This document shows positions 17,410-27,447 of a DNA stretch of 64,000 nt, piece after piece (position 1 is the first letter of the stretch; each line of letters starts with the position of its first letter). Under the pieces are notes generated by a model. The model was not told where the DNA came from, did not search any database, and was given only the letters and a program-made list of their open reading frames with translations. The translations under genes and the position numbers were made by a program. This DNA is from Bradyrhizobium sp. ORS 285 (lineage in GTDB: Bacteria > Pseudomonadota > Alphaproteobacteria > Rhizobiales > Xanthobacteraceae): NCBI RefSeq assembly GCF_900176205.1, contig NZ_LT859959.1, positions 4,857,001-4,921,000 on the forward strand. The letters are read 5' to 3'.

Positions 17410-19173
17410 TCAGGCGGCGAATTTGGCGAGCCGGCTCATCTCCTGGGTGACGAGTTCCCGATACGGACCCTCGCTTTGCATCAGCCGGTCCGGCGCACCG
17501 TCCTCAATGATCCTGCCCGATTTCAGCACCACCACGCGGTCAAAATTCCGCAAGGTCGCAAGCCGATGCGCGATCGCGATGACGGTGCGCCCGCGCATCA
17601 GCCGGCTCAGCGCCTCGCGGATCGCCTCCTCGGATTCGCTGTCGAGCGCGGCGGTGGCCTCGTCGAGCAGCAAAATCGGCGCATCCTTGAGGAACGCGCG
17701 CGCAATGGCGATGCGCTGGCGCTGGCCGCCGGACAGCTTGACGCCGCGATCGCCGACCATCGTCTGCAGTCCCTCCGGCAGTGTCTCGACGAAATCACAG
17801 CGCGCAGCGATCGCCGCGCGCAACACCTCGTCATCGGTCGCACTCGGCCGGCCGTAGCGGATGTTCTCCAGGATCGAGCGATGGAACAGCGAGATGTCCT
17901 GCGGAACCACCGAGATCGCCTCGCGCAGGCTCTGCTGGGTGACCTTGGCGATGTCCTGGCCGTCGATCGTGATCCGTCCGACCTGCGGGTCGTAGAACCG
18001 CTGCAGCAAGGTGAACAGGCTCGACTTGCCGCCGCCGGACTGGCCGACGAGGCCGACGCGCTGGCCGGGCTGCAGGCGCAGCGAAAAGCTCTCGAACAGC
18101 TTGTGCCCACCCGGATAGTGGAAGGTGATGTTGTCGAAGGCGATCGCCGCGCCGCTCTTCACCAGCGGCTCGGCTTCGGGATGATCGCGCAACTCATGCG
18201 GCTGCAGCAGCGTCGCGATCGCCTCGCTCATCCGCGCGACGTGCTGGGTCACGTCGACCAGCGCCACCGCGAGATCGCGCGTCGCATTGAGGATGCACAG
18301 GCCGAGCGTGCAGACCAGCACGACGTCGCCGGTCGTCGCCCCGCCCCGCTGCCACAGCGAGATCGCCCAGGCCATCAAGGCCACGGTCAGCACGATCGTG
18401 ACCGTGGCATGGAGAATGCGCAGCTTCTCGAGATAACGCAAGCTGCGCCCGCGCGCCTCGAGTTCCTTGTCGACCGTCGCATCGAAGCGGTCATGCTCGT
18501 GGCGCAGGCCGCAGAATGCACGCACCAGCGGCATGTTGGAGATCACGTCGACCATCTCGCCGTCGACCATTGCCGCCTTGTCAGCGAAATCGTCGTGCAA
18601 CGGCTTGCCGGCGGCGGCGAGCCGGAACATCGCTGCCACCATCATGGCCGCAATCAGCAACAGCGCGATCGCCATCGGCCCGCTGACGGTGCCGATCAGG
18701 ACAATCGCCGCGACCGTCGCGAGGCACGGTGGCAGCACGTTCCAGACGAACATGTTCTCGACCGTGAACACCGCATTCGACGTCGCAGTGATGCGGCTCG
18801 ACAACATGCCGGGCAGACGGTCGCCGAAGTAGCTCGGCGAATGTCCGGTGAGATGACGGAAGATGTCACGGCGCAGATCACCGGTTACCCTCACAAAGGT
18901 GAAGCTCGCGATCCAGCTGGCGACGCGCCAGAGAACGTTGTCGGTCGCAATCAAGGCCATCAGCACAGCGAACGCAGCCCAGACGCTGCCATTCCCCCGC
19001 GGCCCTGCAGAAAGACTGTCGACGAGGAACTTCACGCCGTACTGAGTGCCCACCGAACAGGCAACTGCACCGACAACGGACAACAAGATGGTGAGATGGG
19101 CCGTAGGACGGTTGCGCAGATAGCGCATCACGAAGGGGAACGGCCGGTGCGCGTAGCCTGATAGCTGATCCAT
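17410..19173 (-). CDS. ABC exporter, fused membrane and ATPase domains
   Basis: Half-transporter (587 aa). Six membrane helices occupy about residues 20-320. The ATPase domain has Walker A GQSGGGKSS, the Q-loop VVPQDISLF, the signature LSGGQRQR, Walker B ILLLDEATAALD and the switch His in IAIAHRLAT. It is expected to work as a homodimer exporting a lipid, glycan or drug. The adjacent glucosidase and glycosyltransferase suggest a carbohydrate-linked substrate, which is inference from context only. Confidence 0.92.
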   Translation of the reverse strand: MDQLSGYAHRPFPFVMRYLRNRPTAHLTILLSVVGAVACSVGTQYGVKFLVDSLSAGPRGNGSVWAAFAVLMALIATDNVLWRVASWIASFTFVRVTGDLRRDIFRHLTGHSPSYFGDRLPGMLSSRITATSNAVFTVENMFVWNVLPPCLATVAAIVLIGTVSGPMAIALLLIAAMMVAAMFRLAAAGKPLHDDFADKAAMVDGEMVDVISNMPLVRAFCGLRHEHDRFDATVDKELEARGRSLRYLEKLRILHATVTIVLTVALMAWAISLWQRGGATTGDVVLVCTLGLCILNATRDLAVALVDVTQHVARMSEAIATLLQPHELRDHPEAEPLVKSGAAIAFDNITFHYPGGHKLFESFSLRLQPGQRVGLVGQSGGGKSSLFTLLQRFYDPQVGRITIDGQDIAKVTQQSLREAISVVPQDISLFHRSILENIRYGRPSATDDEVLRAAIAARCDFVETLPEGLQTMVGDRGVKLSGGQRQRIAIARAFLKDAPILLLDEATAALDSESEEAIREALSRLMRGRTVIAIAHRLATLRNFDRVVVLKSGRIIEDGAPDRLMQSEGPYRELVTQEMSRLAKFAA

Positions 19174-19207
19174 ATTTGTCCCGTGCGACTGTTGGCGACA
19201 CCCGGTG

Positions 19208-19444
19208 CGGCGAATGAACCGCAGAGAGTTTCTTCAGTTCCGCGCTGCAACAGCAATGACGCTCTGTTCATCCTGCATGGTCGCGACGCGAGCGATGGAA
19301 AGATGGGATGGCATCATTGAGACGAGAGGGAACACGTTCTGTCGAAGAAAGAGTGATCACCAGGCCGGAACTTCGCAGATGCGCACACGTTCCTGCTGCG
19401 GCAGTGCCGGTGCCATTGGGGGCTTCATCCATGATCACAAATAG
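19208..19444 (+). pseudogene. Possible Tat-leader fragment or small exported protein
   Basis: Within the 282-base spacer between the ABC exporter and the glycosyltransferase gene, a short frame begins near 19214 with MNRREFLQFRAATAMTL. This resembles a twin-arginine leader (RRxFLQ followed by a hydrophobic stretch). The remaining ~55 residues are Cys-, Arg- and Ser-rich with no recognised domain. There is no good ribosome-binding site. It may be the broken 5' end of a lost Tat substrate or chance. Confidence 0.22.
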
Positions 19445-19455
19445 GAGACGGTGAG

Positions 19456-20526
19456 ATGCGCATTGCGCAGGTTGCTCCATTGACGGAGGCCGTGCCTCCG
19501 AAGCTCTACGGCGGCACTGAGCGGGTCGTTCATTGGTTGACCGAGGAGCTCGTTGCGCTCGGGCACGACGTCACGCTGTTCGCCAGCGGTGATTCGCGGA
19601 CATCGGCAAAACTCTCGCCGACTTGGCCGAAGGCGCTGCGCCTCGACGGTTCGGTACGGGATCCGAACGCGCTTCACATGGTGATGCTGGAAGGCGTGCG
19701 GCAGAGATGCGATGAGGAGGAGTTCGACGTCCTCCACTTCCACCTCGACTACTATCCGTTCTCCCTGTTCCATCGCCAGCCCACGCCGTTTCTCACCACG
19801 CTACATGGCCGGCTCGATCTCCCCGAACACCAGCCGGTGTTCTCCGTCTTCAAGGATGTTCCGGTCGTCTCGATCTCCGATGCGCAGCGACGCCCGGTGC
19901 CGAACGCCAACTGGGTCCGCACCGTGCTGCACGGCCTGCCAGAGAAGCTGTTGATGCCGAAGCCGGTGACGCCGAGCTATCTGGCGGTGCTCGGACGCAT
20001 CGCGCCGGAAAAGGGCGTGGACCGCGCGATCAAGATCGCGATGCGCTGTGGCATTCCGCTCAAGATCGCCGCCAAGGTCGACCGCGCCGACCAGGACTAT
20101 TACGACCAGCTGATCTACCCGATGATCAACGGCAATGCGCTCGTCGAATATATCGGCGAGATCGGCGACCATGAGAAGCCGGAGTTCCTGTCCGGCGCGC
20201 TCGGCCTGCTGCTGCCGATCGACTGGCCCGAGCCGTTTGGGCTCGTGATGATCGAATCGATGGCCTGCGGCACGCCGGTCATCGCCTACAACCGGGGTTC
20301 GGTGCCCGAGGTGATCGAGGATGGCGTGACCGGCTTCATTGTCGAGGACGAGCTCAGCGCCGTGGCGGCCGTCAACCGCCTGCACGATCTGAGCCGCGCG
20401 CGTGTCCGCGAGCGTTTCGAGCAGCGCTTCACCGCGCGCCGGATGGCGCTCGATTATCTCGCCGCCTATCGCCGTCTGATAGACAAGGCCGAGCCGCGTA
20501 TCCGGCTGGTCAGCAGCGCGGAGTAG
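19456..20526 (+). CDS. Family 4 glycosyltransferase
   Basis: GT-B fold glycosyltransferase (356 aa). The N-terminal domain begins MRIAQVAPLTEAVPPKLYGG with the nucleotide-sugar-binding loop GGTERVV. The C-terminal domain has the GT4 motif EPFGLVMIESMACGTPVIA (the E-x7-E region) near 255-275. It has no signal peptide, so it acts in the cytosol or at the membrane surface. The acceptor is unknown. It starts a plus-strand unit divergent from the ABC exporter, with GGAGA about 9 bases before the ATG. Confidence 0.9.
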   Translation: MRIAQVAPLTEAVPPKLYGGTERVVHWLTEELVALGHDVTLFASGDSRTSAKLSPTWPKALRLDGSVRDPNALHMVMLEGVRQRCDEEEFDVLHFHLDYYPFSLFHRQPTPFLTTLHGRLDLPEHQPVFSVFKDVPVVSISDAQRRPVPNANWVRTVLHGLPEKLLMPKPVTPSYLAVLGRIAPEKGVDRAIKIAMRCGIPLKIAAKVDRADQDYYDQLIYPMINGNALVEYIGEIGDHEKPEFLSGALGLLLPIDWPEPFGLVMIESMACGTPVIAYNRGSVPEVIEDGVTGFIVEDELSAVAAVNRLHDLSRARVRERFEQRFTARRMALDYLAAYRRLIDKAEPRIRLVSSAE

Positions 20527-20541
20527 ACGACGTCGCGCCAT

Positions 20542-20576
20542 CGCGAGGGCAGGACCGCTGCGGTGCGGCCCTCGCG
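20542..20576. terminator. Bidirectional stem-loop between convergent genes
   Basis: A 9-base perfect stem, CGCGAGGGC and GCCCTCGCG, encloses an inner ACCGC/GCGGT stem. It lies between the glycosyltransferase and the convergent GGDEF gene. No T-run follows, so it is a plausible but unproven terminator. Confidence 0.5.
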
Positions 20577-20605
20577 TCCGGCCGCACCCGGCTGATGCCC
20601 GATAG

Positions 20606-21808
20606 CTACGCTGCGGACGCAGCCAAGAACAGCGTGTCCGTGCTCGCTCGCGCATGCCACGAACTCGGACGCTCCGCCTCTTCCCGTCCCTGCGCGTCCG
20701 CCAGCACGAAGCCGCCCCTGGCCGCCTTCGCCTGATACAGCGCCCGATCCGCGCGCGACAGCAGCACGTCGGCGCTGGACGTCTGGCCCTCTGACAACGC
20801 CGCGCCGACGCTGACGCCGATGACGACGTCATGGCCATCGATGTAATACGGCGCCGCGACGACGTCGACGATGCGCTGCGCCAAGGACCGCGCGGCGTCT
20901 CGAGAGAGCAGCGACGTGTCGACCAGGATGAATTCATCGCCTCCCATCCGGACGACCAGCCCGCCAGAACCGAGCAGCGACGTCAACCGTGAGGCGACCT
21001 GCTTCAGCAAGGCGTCGCCGACGGGATGACCGAACCGATCGTTGGCGGCCTTGAAGTGATCAAGATCGATGGCGTAGATCGCAACCATCGGACGGCTGCG
21101 GTCCGCGATCAGCGCAGGCAGATCCGATGCCAGCGCGGACCGGTTGTGGACCCCCGTCATCGGATCCATGCGGGACAGCCGCTCGTACTGTTCCTTGAGA
21201 TGGATTTGTCCGATCGACGACCTGTAGCTCAGCCGCAGCAGCTCGAATCCGGTGACGATGAAGATGATCATCACGAGCGCGAGCCCGAGATGCGGCAGAT
21301 CCTGTTGCATCAAGGCCACCGTGATCGCCGGAAGACCCAGCACGCACAAGGCAGCGACGGCCAGTTGGGGCAGCAGCGCCAGACGTGCAATGAGACTGGC
21401 GCCGAAACCGAAGCCGAAGCTGAAGGCCAAGGTCGAACAGGTGGGATCGCCGAGCTGAAGACTGCGCGCAGCCAGTAGGCCGAGCACGAGCGAGACGCTG
21501 AGGGTGGCGATCGCACACGGGCGCCGGAGCCGCAGGATCTCATCCTTGGTCAGAGGCTGCTCACCGGCCATCCGCCGCCGAAAGGACAGCACGCCTAGCA
21601 TCCGCAGCATTGTCACGCTGACGCCGAGAACGCCCAACCCGCCGGTCACGGCATCACCCGTATGCCATGTGATGACCCCGCTTGCGATCGTGAGCGACAC
21701 CCCCATCAGCACGAACGGCACCAGCGAGCTGTGCAGCGTCTTCACGAGCTCAACATGAACTGCGTCGGAAATTGACGCAGAGTCCGTCCCCATCCTCCAT
21801 GACAACAT
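20606..21808 (-). CDS. Membrane diguanylate cyclase (GGDEF)
   Basis: Protein of 400 aa with about six hydrophobic segments in the first ~195 residues and a C-terminal GGDEF domain (about 215-370). The catalytic motif is intact: MGGDEF with GGDEF at 289-293. It should make cyclic di-GMP from GTP. No RxxD inhibitory site is seen at the usual position before GGDEF, so product inhibition may be absent. The N-terminal membrane region has no recognised sensor family. It stands alone on the minus strand. Confidence 0.93.
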   Translation of the reverse strand: MLSWRMGTDSASISDAVHVELVKTLHSSLVPFVLMGVSLTIASGVITWHTGDAVTGGLGVLGVSVTMLRMLGVLSFRRRMAGEQPLTKDEILRLRRPCAIATLSVSLVLGLLAARSLQLGDPTCSTLAFSFGFGFGASLIARLALLPQLAVAALCVLGLPAITVALMQQDLPHLGLALVMIIFIVTGFELLRLSYRSSIGQIHLKEQYERLSRMDPMTGVHNRSALASDLPALIADRSRPMVAIYAIDLDHFKAANDRFGHPVGDALLKQVASRLTSLLGSGGLVVRMGGDEFILVDTSLLSRDAARSLAQRIVDVVAAPYYIDGHDVVIGVSVGAALSEGQTSSADVLLSRADRALYQAKAARGGFVLADAQGREEAERPSSWHARASTDTLFLAASAA

Positions 21809-21967
21809 GACGCGCTCCCCAAGAGATCACGCCCATGGTGCAACGCTTCCCGTAAAATTACCGCGCGACGGAACATTCAAACTTTAAGGAACTCGCCTCG
21901 CCCATGCAGAGACTCGGCCGCCCGTCTTGACGGATGATTAACTTCGTCGGGCCACTGCTTCGGTCGC

Positions 21968-22010
21968 CTAAAGCGCGATGAGATCAGGATAAGTCGTCAT
22001 CGCGCTTTAG
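21968..22010. repeat. Palindromic repeat, first stem
   Basis: A perfect 14-base inverted repeat, CTAAAGCGCGATGA and its complement, is separated by 15 bases. Together with the next stem it forms a compound element of the type scattered through Bradyrhizobium and Rhodopseudomonas genomes. The remaining 21809-21967 spacer shows nothing recognisable. Confidence 0.8.
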
Positions 22011-22022
22011 GTTGTTGTTTGC

Positions 22023-22067
22023 GCATGATCTTTTCGGAAAACCGCTGCGCACTTTTCCGGATCATGC
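22023..22067. repeat. Palindromic repeat, second stem
   Basis: An imperfect inverted repeat: GCATGATC and TTTTCGGAAAA on the left pair with TTTTCCGGATCATGC on the right. It directly follows the first stem and abuts the stop codon of the alkylsulfatase gene. It may stabilise the 3' end of that transcript. Confidence 0.75.
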
Positions 22068-22068
22068 T

Positions 22069-24007
22069 TTAGGACACACTGGCCCGCTTCGGCTCGACGA
22101 TCTCGAACATCCGCGGAAACTCGTCCATCAGCGACATCAGCTCGGCCAGCCGCATCGGGTTGCCGACGAAGCTGATCTTTCCGCCCGCCACGGCTTCCGG
22201 GAACGTCGTCGCCTTGGCAATGATCTCGTCGAGCGTGGCGCGCGCCAAGGTGAAGCCGGCATCGGCCGTGGAGGCCTGCACGCCGACCGCATAGGTCAGC
22301 GCGCAATTCTGCAAGGTCAGCACGAAGCGCTCGCCGGTGTCGGTGAAGCTCCAATTCAGCACGATGTGCCTGCCTTCCGCCTTCGGCCCGTTCAGGCGGA
22401 CGCCGAGCACGTCCCACAATTGCTCAGTGCGCAGCGCCGCCAGGGTCTCGCGCGGCATGCCTGGGCGCGGCGGCACCTCCGGCATGCCATGGCGCAGCTC
22501 CTGCGCGCCGAACAGATAGGCGTTGCGCCACGTCGCGCTCTCCGCGGCATAGCCGAGCTGCTCCAGCGTATCGGCCAGCAACGCGCGCGCCTCGGCATCG
22601 TCGGGCTCGGCAAACACGAGATGCCCGACGGCTTGCGCCACGAAGCGGAACTCGCCCTTGGCGAAATCCGCGCGCGCCCGCGCCAGCAGCGCATCGGCAC
22701 CTCCCATGTATTCGACATATTTCCGGCCGGCCTCGACCGGCGGCAGCGGATCGAGATTGACCGGATTGGCGTCGTACCAGCCGAGATACTTCTGGTAGAT
22801 CGCCTTCACATTATGCCGGATGTGGCCGTAATAGCCGCGCGCATGCCACGCGCTGTCGAGGCTCTTCGGCAGCGTGATCTGCTCGGCGATCTCGCTGGCG
22901 GTCAGGCCGTGGTTCATCAGCCGCAAGGTCTGGTCATGCGCGAATTTGTAGAGGTCGCGCTGCTCGCGGATCATCGCATCGACGCGGCTCGCGCCCCACA
23001 CCGGCCAATGATGCTGGCCGCACATCACCTCGGCCTTGCCACCCCACAATTTGCAAGGCTTCGCCGAGATATTTCGACCAGGCGAGCGCGTCGCGCACGT
23101 CGGCGCCACGAAACGGCAGCAGATTGTGGAAATTGTGCGTGCAGTTCTCGGCGAGGTTCAACAGCCGGTAGCGCGGCAGGTAGAAGTGCATCTCCGCCGG
23201 CGCCTCGCTGTTCGGCGCCATCTGGAATTCGAAGCTCACGCCGTCGATCGTCCTGGTATCGCCGGTCGCCATGATCAGGTCGGTCGGTCGCAGCAGGGCA
23301 ACGCCGCCGGCGGCCATGGTCTTGCCGAGACCGCAATCGACATGACCCTTCGGTCCCTTCGCGAGCAGCGGCCCGAACTGATATTGCGCCCGGCGCAGCA
23401 TCGCTGGTCCCGCGATGATGTTCTCCGACACCGCGTGCTCGATGAACAGGTTCGGCGCGATCAGCGGCACGCGGCCGCCGGTCACGGCCTCCTCCTCCAC
23501 CACGCCACGCGCGCCGCCCCAATGGTCGGTGTGGGTGTGCGTGAACATCACCGCTGTCACCGGCCTGGTGCCGCGGTGCTGATAGTAGAGGTCCAACGCG
23601 GCTCGCGCGCCCTCGATCGAGGTCAGCGTGTCCACGACGATGACGCCGGTGTCGCCCTCGATCAGGGTCATGTTGGCGATGTCGAGCCCACGCACCTGAT
23701 AGACGCCGGGGACAACCTCGAACAGGCCATGATGCATGTTCAGCTTCGCCTGCCGCCACAGGCTGGGATTGACCGTCGGCGGCGCCTCCTCCGCATCGAG
23801 GAAGCCGTAGGGCGCGAGGCTCCAGACGGTGCGTCCTTGCGCATTCGTCACCTTGGCATCGCCGATGGTGCCGAGGAAGCCGCGCGCGGCATCGTCGAAA
23901 TCGGCGGTGTCCCCGAACGGCAGCGTCTCCAGCATCGCCTGCTGAGCCGCAATCACCGCTGCGGTGGCGTCCTTGGGCTGCTTGTCGTCGCTGGCCGGCG
24001 CGTTCAT
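22069..24007 (-). pseudogene. SdsA-type alkylsulfatase, broken by a one-base frameshift
   Basis: Two frames together encode one metallo-beta-lactamase-fold alkylsulfatase. The N-terminal part (24007 down to about 23053) has the zinc motif THTHTDHWGG and follows the family to SKYLGEALQ. The C-terminal part (from about 23049 down to 22069) continues in another frame with LWGGKAEVMCGQHHWPVWG, the dimerisation region and an SCP2-like C-terminal domain. Removing one base from the TTT at 23050-23052 (plus strand) restores a single 645-codon gene, a normal length. It is either a recent inactivation or a sequencing error. An intact enzyme would cleave alkyl sulfate esters such as SDS. Confidence 0.88.
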
Positions 24008-24094
24008 GGCTCGAGTCCCCCCACAACGATGATTGTTCGGGCGATGCTAATGCGGGGAACCGTGAAGCGCAAATTGCGCTGAGCGGAACGGCGC

Positions 24095-25360
24095 TCAGAG
24101 CACGTCGTCGACGGCCTCATCGATCGCGGCATAGATGGTGTCGAGATCATCAGGCGTGACGCAGTAGGGCGGCATCACGTAGATCGTCTGACCGAGCGGC
24201 CGTAGCAGGACATTGCCGGAGCGGAAGGAAGCCTGCAGCTTCGGTCCGACCTCGGCCAGGTAGCCCGGCTCATCAGCGTGGAGATCGAGTGCCGTGATCG
24301 TGCCGCAGCGCCGCAGATCCGAGAAGCGCTCGTCGTAGCGGAAGCGCGCCAGGCAGCGCGCCTGCGCGTCCGCCACCCCGGCGATCCGCGCCCGCGTCTC
24401 CGGCTGTCGCCACAGTTCGAGATTTGCCGATGCTGCCGCGCAGGCGATCGGATTGGCCGTGTAGGAGCTGGAGTGGAAGAACGTGCGCGCGCGGTCGGTC
24501 GAACGATGCGCCTCGAAGATCGCATGATTGCACATCGTCACCGCGAGCGGCATCGCGCCTCCCGTCAGCCCCTTGGCATAGCAGGCTATGTCAGGCGTGA
24601 TCTCCGCCTGCTCGCACGCGAACAAGGTGCCGGTGCGGCCCCAGCCCGTCATGACCTCGTCGGCGATGAACAGCACGCCGAACGCCTGGCAGATCCGGTG
24701 CATCTCGCGCAGCACCGTGGCCGGATACATCAGCATGCCGCCGGCGCCAAGCACCAACGGTTCGACGATGAAGGCCGCAGGATGATCCCGCCTGCAGATC
24801 TCCGCGAGTGCATCGAGGGTCGCTTGTTCCTGGCCCTCTGCCGGAAACGGCACGACGGCCACATCGAACAGCAACGGCTCGTAGGCCGCATTGAACACGC
24901 CGCGCGCGCCGACCGACATCGCACCGATCGTGTCGCCGTGGTAGGAGTGCTGCATCACCACGATGCGCGTGCGCGGCGCGCCGATGTTCTTGAAATATCC
25001 GAGCGCCATCTTCAGCGCGACCTCGACACTGGTGGCGCCGGAGTCGGAGAAGAACACATGCGCGAGGCCGGGCGGTGTGAGCTCGAGCAGCCCGGCGGCG
25101 ACCTGCTCCGCCGGCTCATGCGTGTGGCCGGCGAAGATGACCTGGTCCAATCGTTCGGCCTGCGCCTGGATCGCCTGCACGATCGCCGGGTGGCAATGGC
25201 CATGCGTAACCACCCACCAGGAGGCGATGGCATCGATGATGCGGCGGCCATCCGGGGCGTAGAGATAGGCGCCTTCGCCGCGGACGATCGGGATCATCTC
25301 CGGCTGCAGCGCATGCTGCGTGAACGGGTGCCAGATCGGCGAGGTTGTTGTCTGCGTCAT
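24095..25360 (-). CDS. bioA: Adenosylmethionine-8-amino-7-oxononanoate aminotransferase BioA
   Basis: PLP-dependent class III aminotransferase (421 aa) that converts KAPA to DAPA in biotin synthesis, using S-adenosylmethionine as amino donor. The PLP lysine is Lys263 in CYAKGLTGG and the cofactor Asp234 is in [14 protein letters not shown]. The substrate-side motif [12 protein letters not shown] is typical of BioA. The ATG overlaps the bioD stop as ATGA, indicating translational coupling in bioFDA. Confidence 0.96.
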   Translation of the reverse strand: MTQTTTSPIWHPFTQHALQPEMIPIVRGEGAYLYAPDGRRIIDAIASWWVVTHGHCHPAIVQAIQAQAERLDQVIFAGHTHEPAEQVAAGLLELTPPGLAHVFFSDSGATSVEVALKMALGYFKNIGAPRTRIVVMQHSYHGDTIGAMSVGARGVFNAAYEPLLFDVAVVPFPAEGQEQATLDALAEICRRDHPAAFIVEPLVLGAGGMLMYPATVLREMHRICQAFGVLFIADEVMTGWGRTGTLFACEQAEITPDIACYAKGLTGGAMPLAVTMCNHAIFEAHRSTDRARTFFHSSSYTANPIACAAASANLELWRQPETRARIAGVADAQARCLARFRYDERFSDLRRCGTITALDLHADEPGYLAEVGPKLQASFRSGNVLLRPLGQTIYVMPPYCVTPDDLDTIYAAIDEAVDDVL

Positions 25361-25989
25361 CGCTCGAAGTCCGACCGCCGAAACGCGGCTGCAAAAACCT
25401 GCTGCAACGACGACGCGGTCAGCGGCGCAAGCCACGGCAGGCGGCCGAAATGCTTCACCGCACCGAGACGGCAGATCGTCTGCTCATTGTCGGGATGAGC
25501 TTCGCCGATGAAGGCGATGCCGAGCACATCGATGCCGCGGCTGCGCAATGCCGACAGTGACAGCAGCGAGTGATTGATGGTGCCGAGACTGGTGCGCGCG
25601 CACAGCACGACCGGAAGACGCCAGCGCGCAAAGACGTCGAGATACAGCGTGTCGCCATCGAGCGGCACCATGAGGCCGCCGGCGCCTTCGATCACGATCG
25701 GCAGGTCGTCCGCGTCGGGCGGCTCCAGGCGGAGCGGATCGATGCTGACCCCTTCCAGCCGCGCGGCCAGATGCGGCGACGCCGGCTCGGCCAGACGATA
25801 GCGCTCGGGGATCACTCGGTCGTCGCCGAGCCCGGCGAGCTGCTGGACGCGGAGCGAGTCCGTTTCCTCGGCAAGGCCGGCCTGCACCGGCTTCCAATAG
25901 CGCGCGCCGAGCAGCCCCGCCAGGCCGGCGGAGAACACCGTCTTGCCGATGCCGGTATCCGTCCCCGTGACTACGATGCGCTGCGCCAT
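25357..25989 (-). CDS. bioD: Dethiobiotin synthetase BioD
   Basis: ATP-dependent carboxylase (210 aa) closing the ureido ring of dethiobiotin from DAPA and CO2. The P-loop GTDTGIGKT is at 9-17, followed by YWKPVQAG and the [10 protein letters not shown] substrate loop. AAGGAG lies 7 bases before the ATG, inside the end of bioF. It overlaps bioF by 19 bases and bioA by 4. Confidence 0.95.
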   Translation of the reverse strand: MAQRIVVTGTDTGIGKTVFSAGLAGLLGARYWKPVQAGLAEETDSLRVQQLAGLGDDRVIPERYRLAEPASPHLAARLEGVSIDPLRLEPPDADDLPIVIEGAGGLMVPLDGDTLYLDVFARWRLPVVLCARTSLGTINHSLLSLSALRSRGIDVLGIAFIGEAHPDNEQTICRLGAVKHFGRLPWLAPLTASSLQQVFAAAFRRSDFER

Positions 25990-27128
25990 CGCGGCTCTCC
26001 TTCGAGCTCGACCAGAGAATCGAGCAGCGCCGTGATCGCGGCCTCGTCGACGTTGGAGGTCAGCGACAGCCGCAGCCGCGCCGTGCCGGCCGGCACCGTC
26101 GGCGGCCGGATGCCGCGGACGTCGAAGCCGCGCTGCTGCAGGCTTTGCGCAAGCGCCATCGCGCGCGCATTGTCGCCGACAACATAGGGAATGATCTGCG
26201 ACGACGACCAGGTCTCGCCGAAGCGCGCGACGATCTCGCGATGCGCGAAGGCCACGAGCTGCGCCAGCCGCTCCCGGCGCTCGGGCTCGTCGGTCAGGAT
26301 CGCCAATGCCTCCGAGACGGCCACGGCCATCAGCGGCGACGGCGCCGTGGCAAAGATGAAGGGACGGCAGCGGTTGATCAGCGTGTCCCTCAGAACGCGA
26401 TCAGCCGTGACCAGCGCGCCCGCCGCGCCGAGCGCCTTGCCGCAGGTGTGCACGACGACGACGTCGTCGCGGCCCTCGAACCGTGCGGCAAGCCCCCGCC
26501 CCTCCGGACCATGCACGCCGGTCGCATGCGCCTCGTCGATCAACATGAAGGCGTCGTGGCGTTCGGCCACCGCGATCAGATCGTCCAGCGGCGCCGTGTC
26601 GCCATCCATGCTGTAGAGGCTTTCGACAACGATCCATGGCCGACCGACACCGCCGTCCCTGCGCCACGCCAGAATCCTGTCCTCGGCGGCATCAGCATCG
26701 TTGTGCTTGAACTGACAGATCTCCGCGCGGCCGGCGCGCGCCCCCTCGTGCGTGCTGGCGTGCACGAACGCATCGAGCACGAGCAGATCGTCGCGCTGAG
26801 GCAGCGTGGTGAGCACAGCGAAGTTCGCGATATAGCCCGAGCCGAAGAACAGCGCGCTGTCGGCGCCGAAGAAGCGCGCGGCGTCCGCCTCCAGCCGTTC
26901 ATGCTCCACGCAATTGCCGCGCAGCAGCCGCGAGCCGCCGGCGCCGACCGGCGTGCCCGCCTCCATCGCCGCGGCGATCGCGCGCTTGATGCGCGGGCAC
27001 TGCGCGAGGCCGAGATAATCGTTGGAGGAGAAATCGAGACCGGATCGCGGACTGAGTTGTCGCAGCCTGTCGTCCGCTGTGAGAACCTGCAGCCCGTTTG
27101 CATAGATCGCCAATTTGTCGGAAGACAT
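25971..27128 (-). CDS. bioF: 8-amino-7-oxononanoate synthase BioF
   Basis: PLP-dependent alpha-oxoamine synthase (385 aa) that condenses pimeloyl thioester with alanine in biotin synthesis. The PLP lysine is Lys231 in [11 protein letters not shown], and [15 protein letters not shown] is the family signature. The start MSSDKLAIY has GGAG 7 bases upstream. It leads bioFDA and is separated from bioB by 319 bases containing a palindromic repeat. Confidence 0.95.
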   Translation of the reverse strand: MSSDKLAIYANGLQVLTADDRLRQLSPRSGLDFSSNDYLGLAQCPRIKRAIAAAMEAGTPVGAGGSRLLRGNCVEHERLEADAARFFGADSALFFGSGYIANFAVLTTLPQRDDLLVLDAFVHASTHEGARAGRAEICQFKHNDADAAEDRILAWRRDGGVGRPWIVVESLYSMDGDTAPLDDLIAVAERHDAFMLIDEAHATGVHGPEGRGLAARFEGRDDVVVVHTCGKALGAAGALVTADRVLRDTLINRCRPFIFATAPSPLMAVAVSEALAILTDEPERRERLAQLVAFAHREIVARFGETWSSSQIIPYVVGDNARAMALAQSLQQRGFDVRGIRPPTVPAGTARLRLSLTSNVDEAAITALLDSLVELEGEPRWRSAS

Positions 27129-27191
27129 ATTGTATCTCCATCGGTCAGCCGCACTCGCTCGGAGCCGGAGAACCATGCGGCCAAGGTCGGG

Positions 27192-27241
27192 GCCTCGCCC
27201 TTCGAGACGCCCGCCCGAAGGGCGGGCTCCTCAGGGTGAGG
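27192..27241. repeat. REP-like palindrome between bioB and bioF
   Basis: An 8-base stem, GCCCGCCC and GGGCGGGC, with a 3-base loop sits inside imperfect outer arms beginning CCTCGCCCTTCGAGACGC and ending CTCAGGGTGAGG. Elements of this pattern are common in Bradyrhizobium. The rest of the 27129-27447 spacer holds no gene or BioR-like box that I can see. Confidence 0.7.
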
Positions 27242-27447
27242 GGAAAGCGGTTCGGCGAAGCCGCCAAGCACCACGACAAATCAAGCGCCCGCCCCCGGTC
27301 CTCATGCACGCACTGCTCATCGTCCAGTTGCAGTTCCGATTGCGGAGCCCATCCCTCATGGTGAAGAGCGCCGCGCACGTGATCGAGCCGTCGGGACAGG
27401 TCGGAATGGCGGCGCGTCTCGAACCATGAGGCCCCAGCCCTACGACA

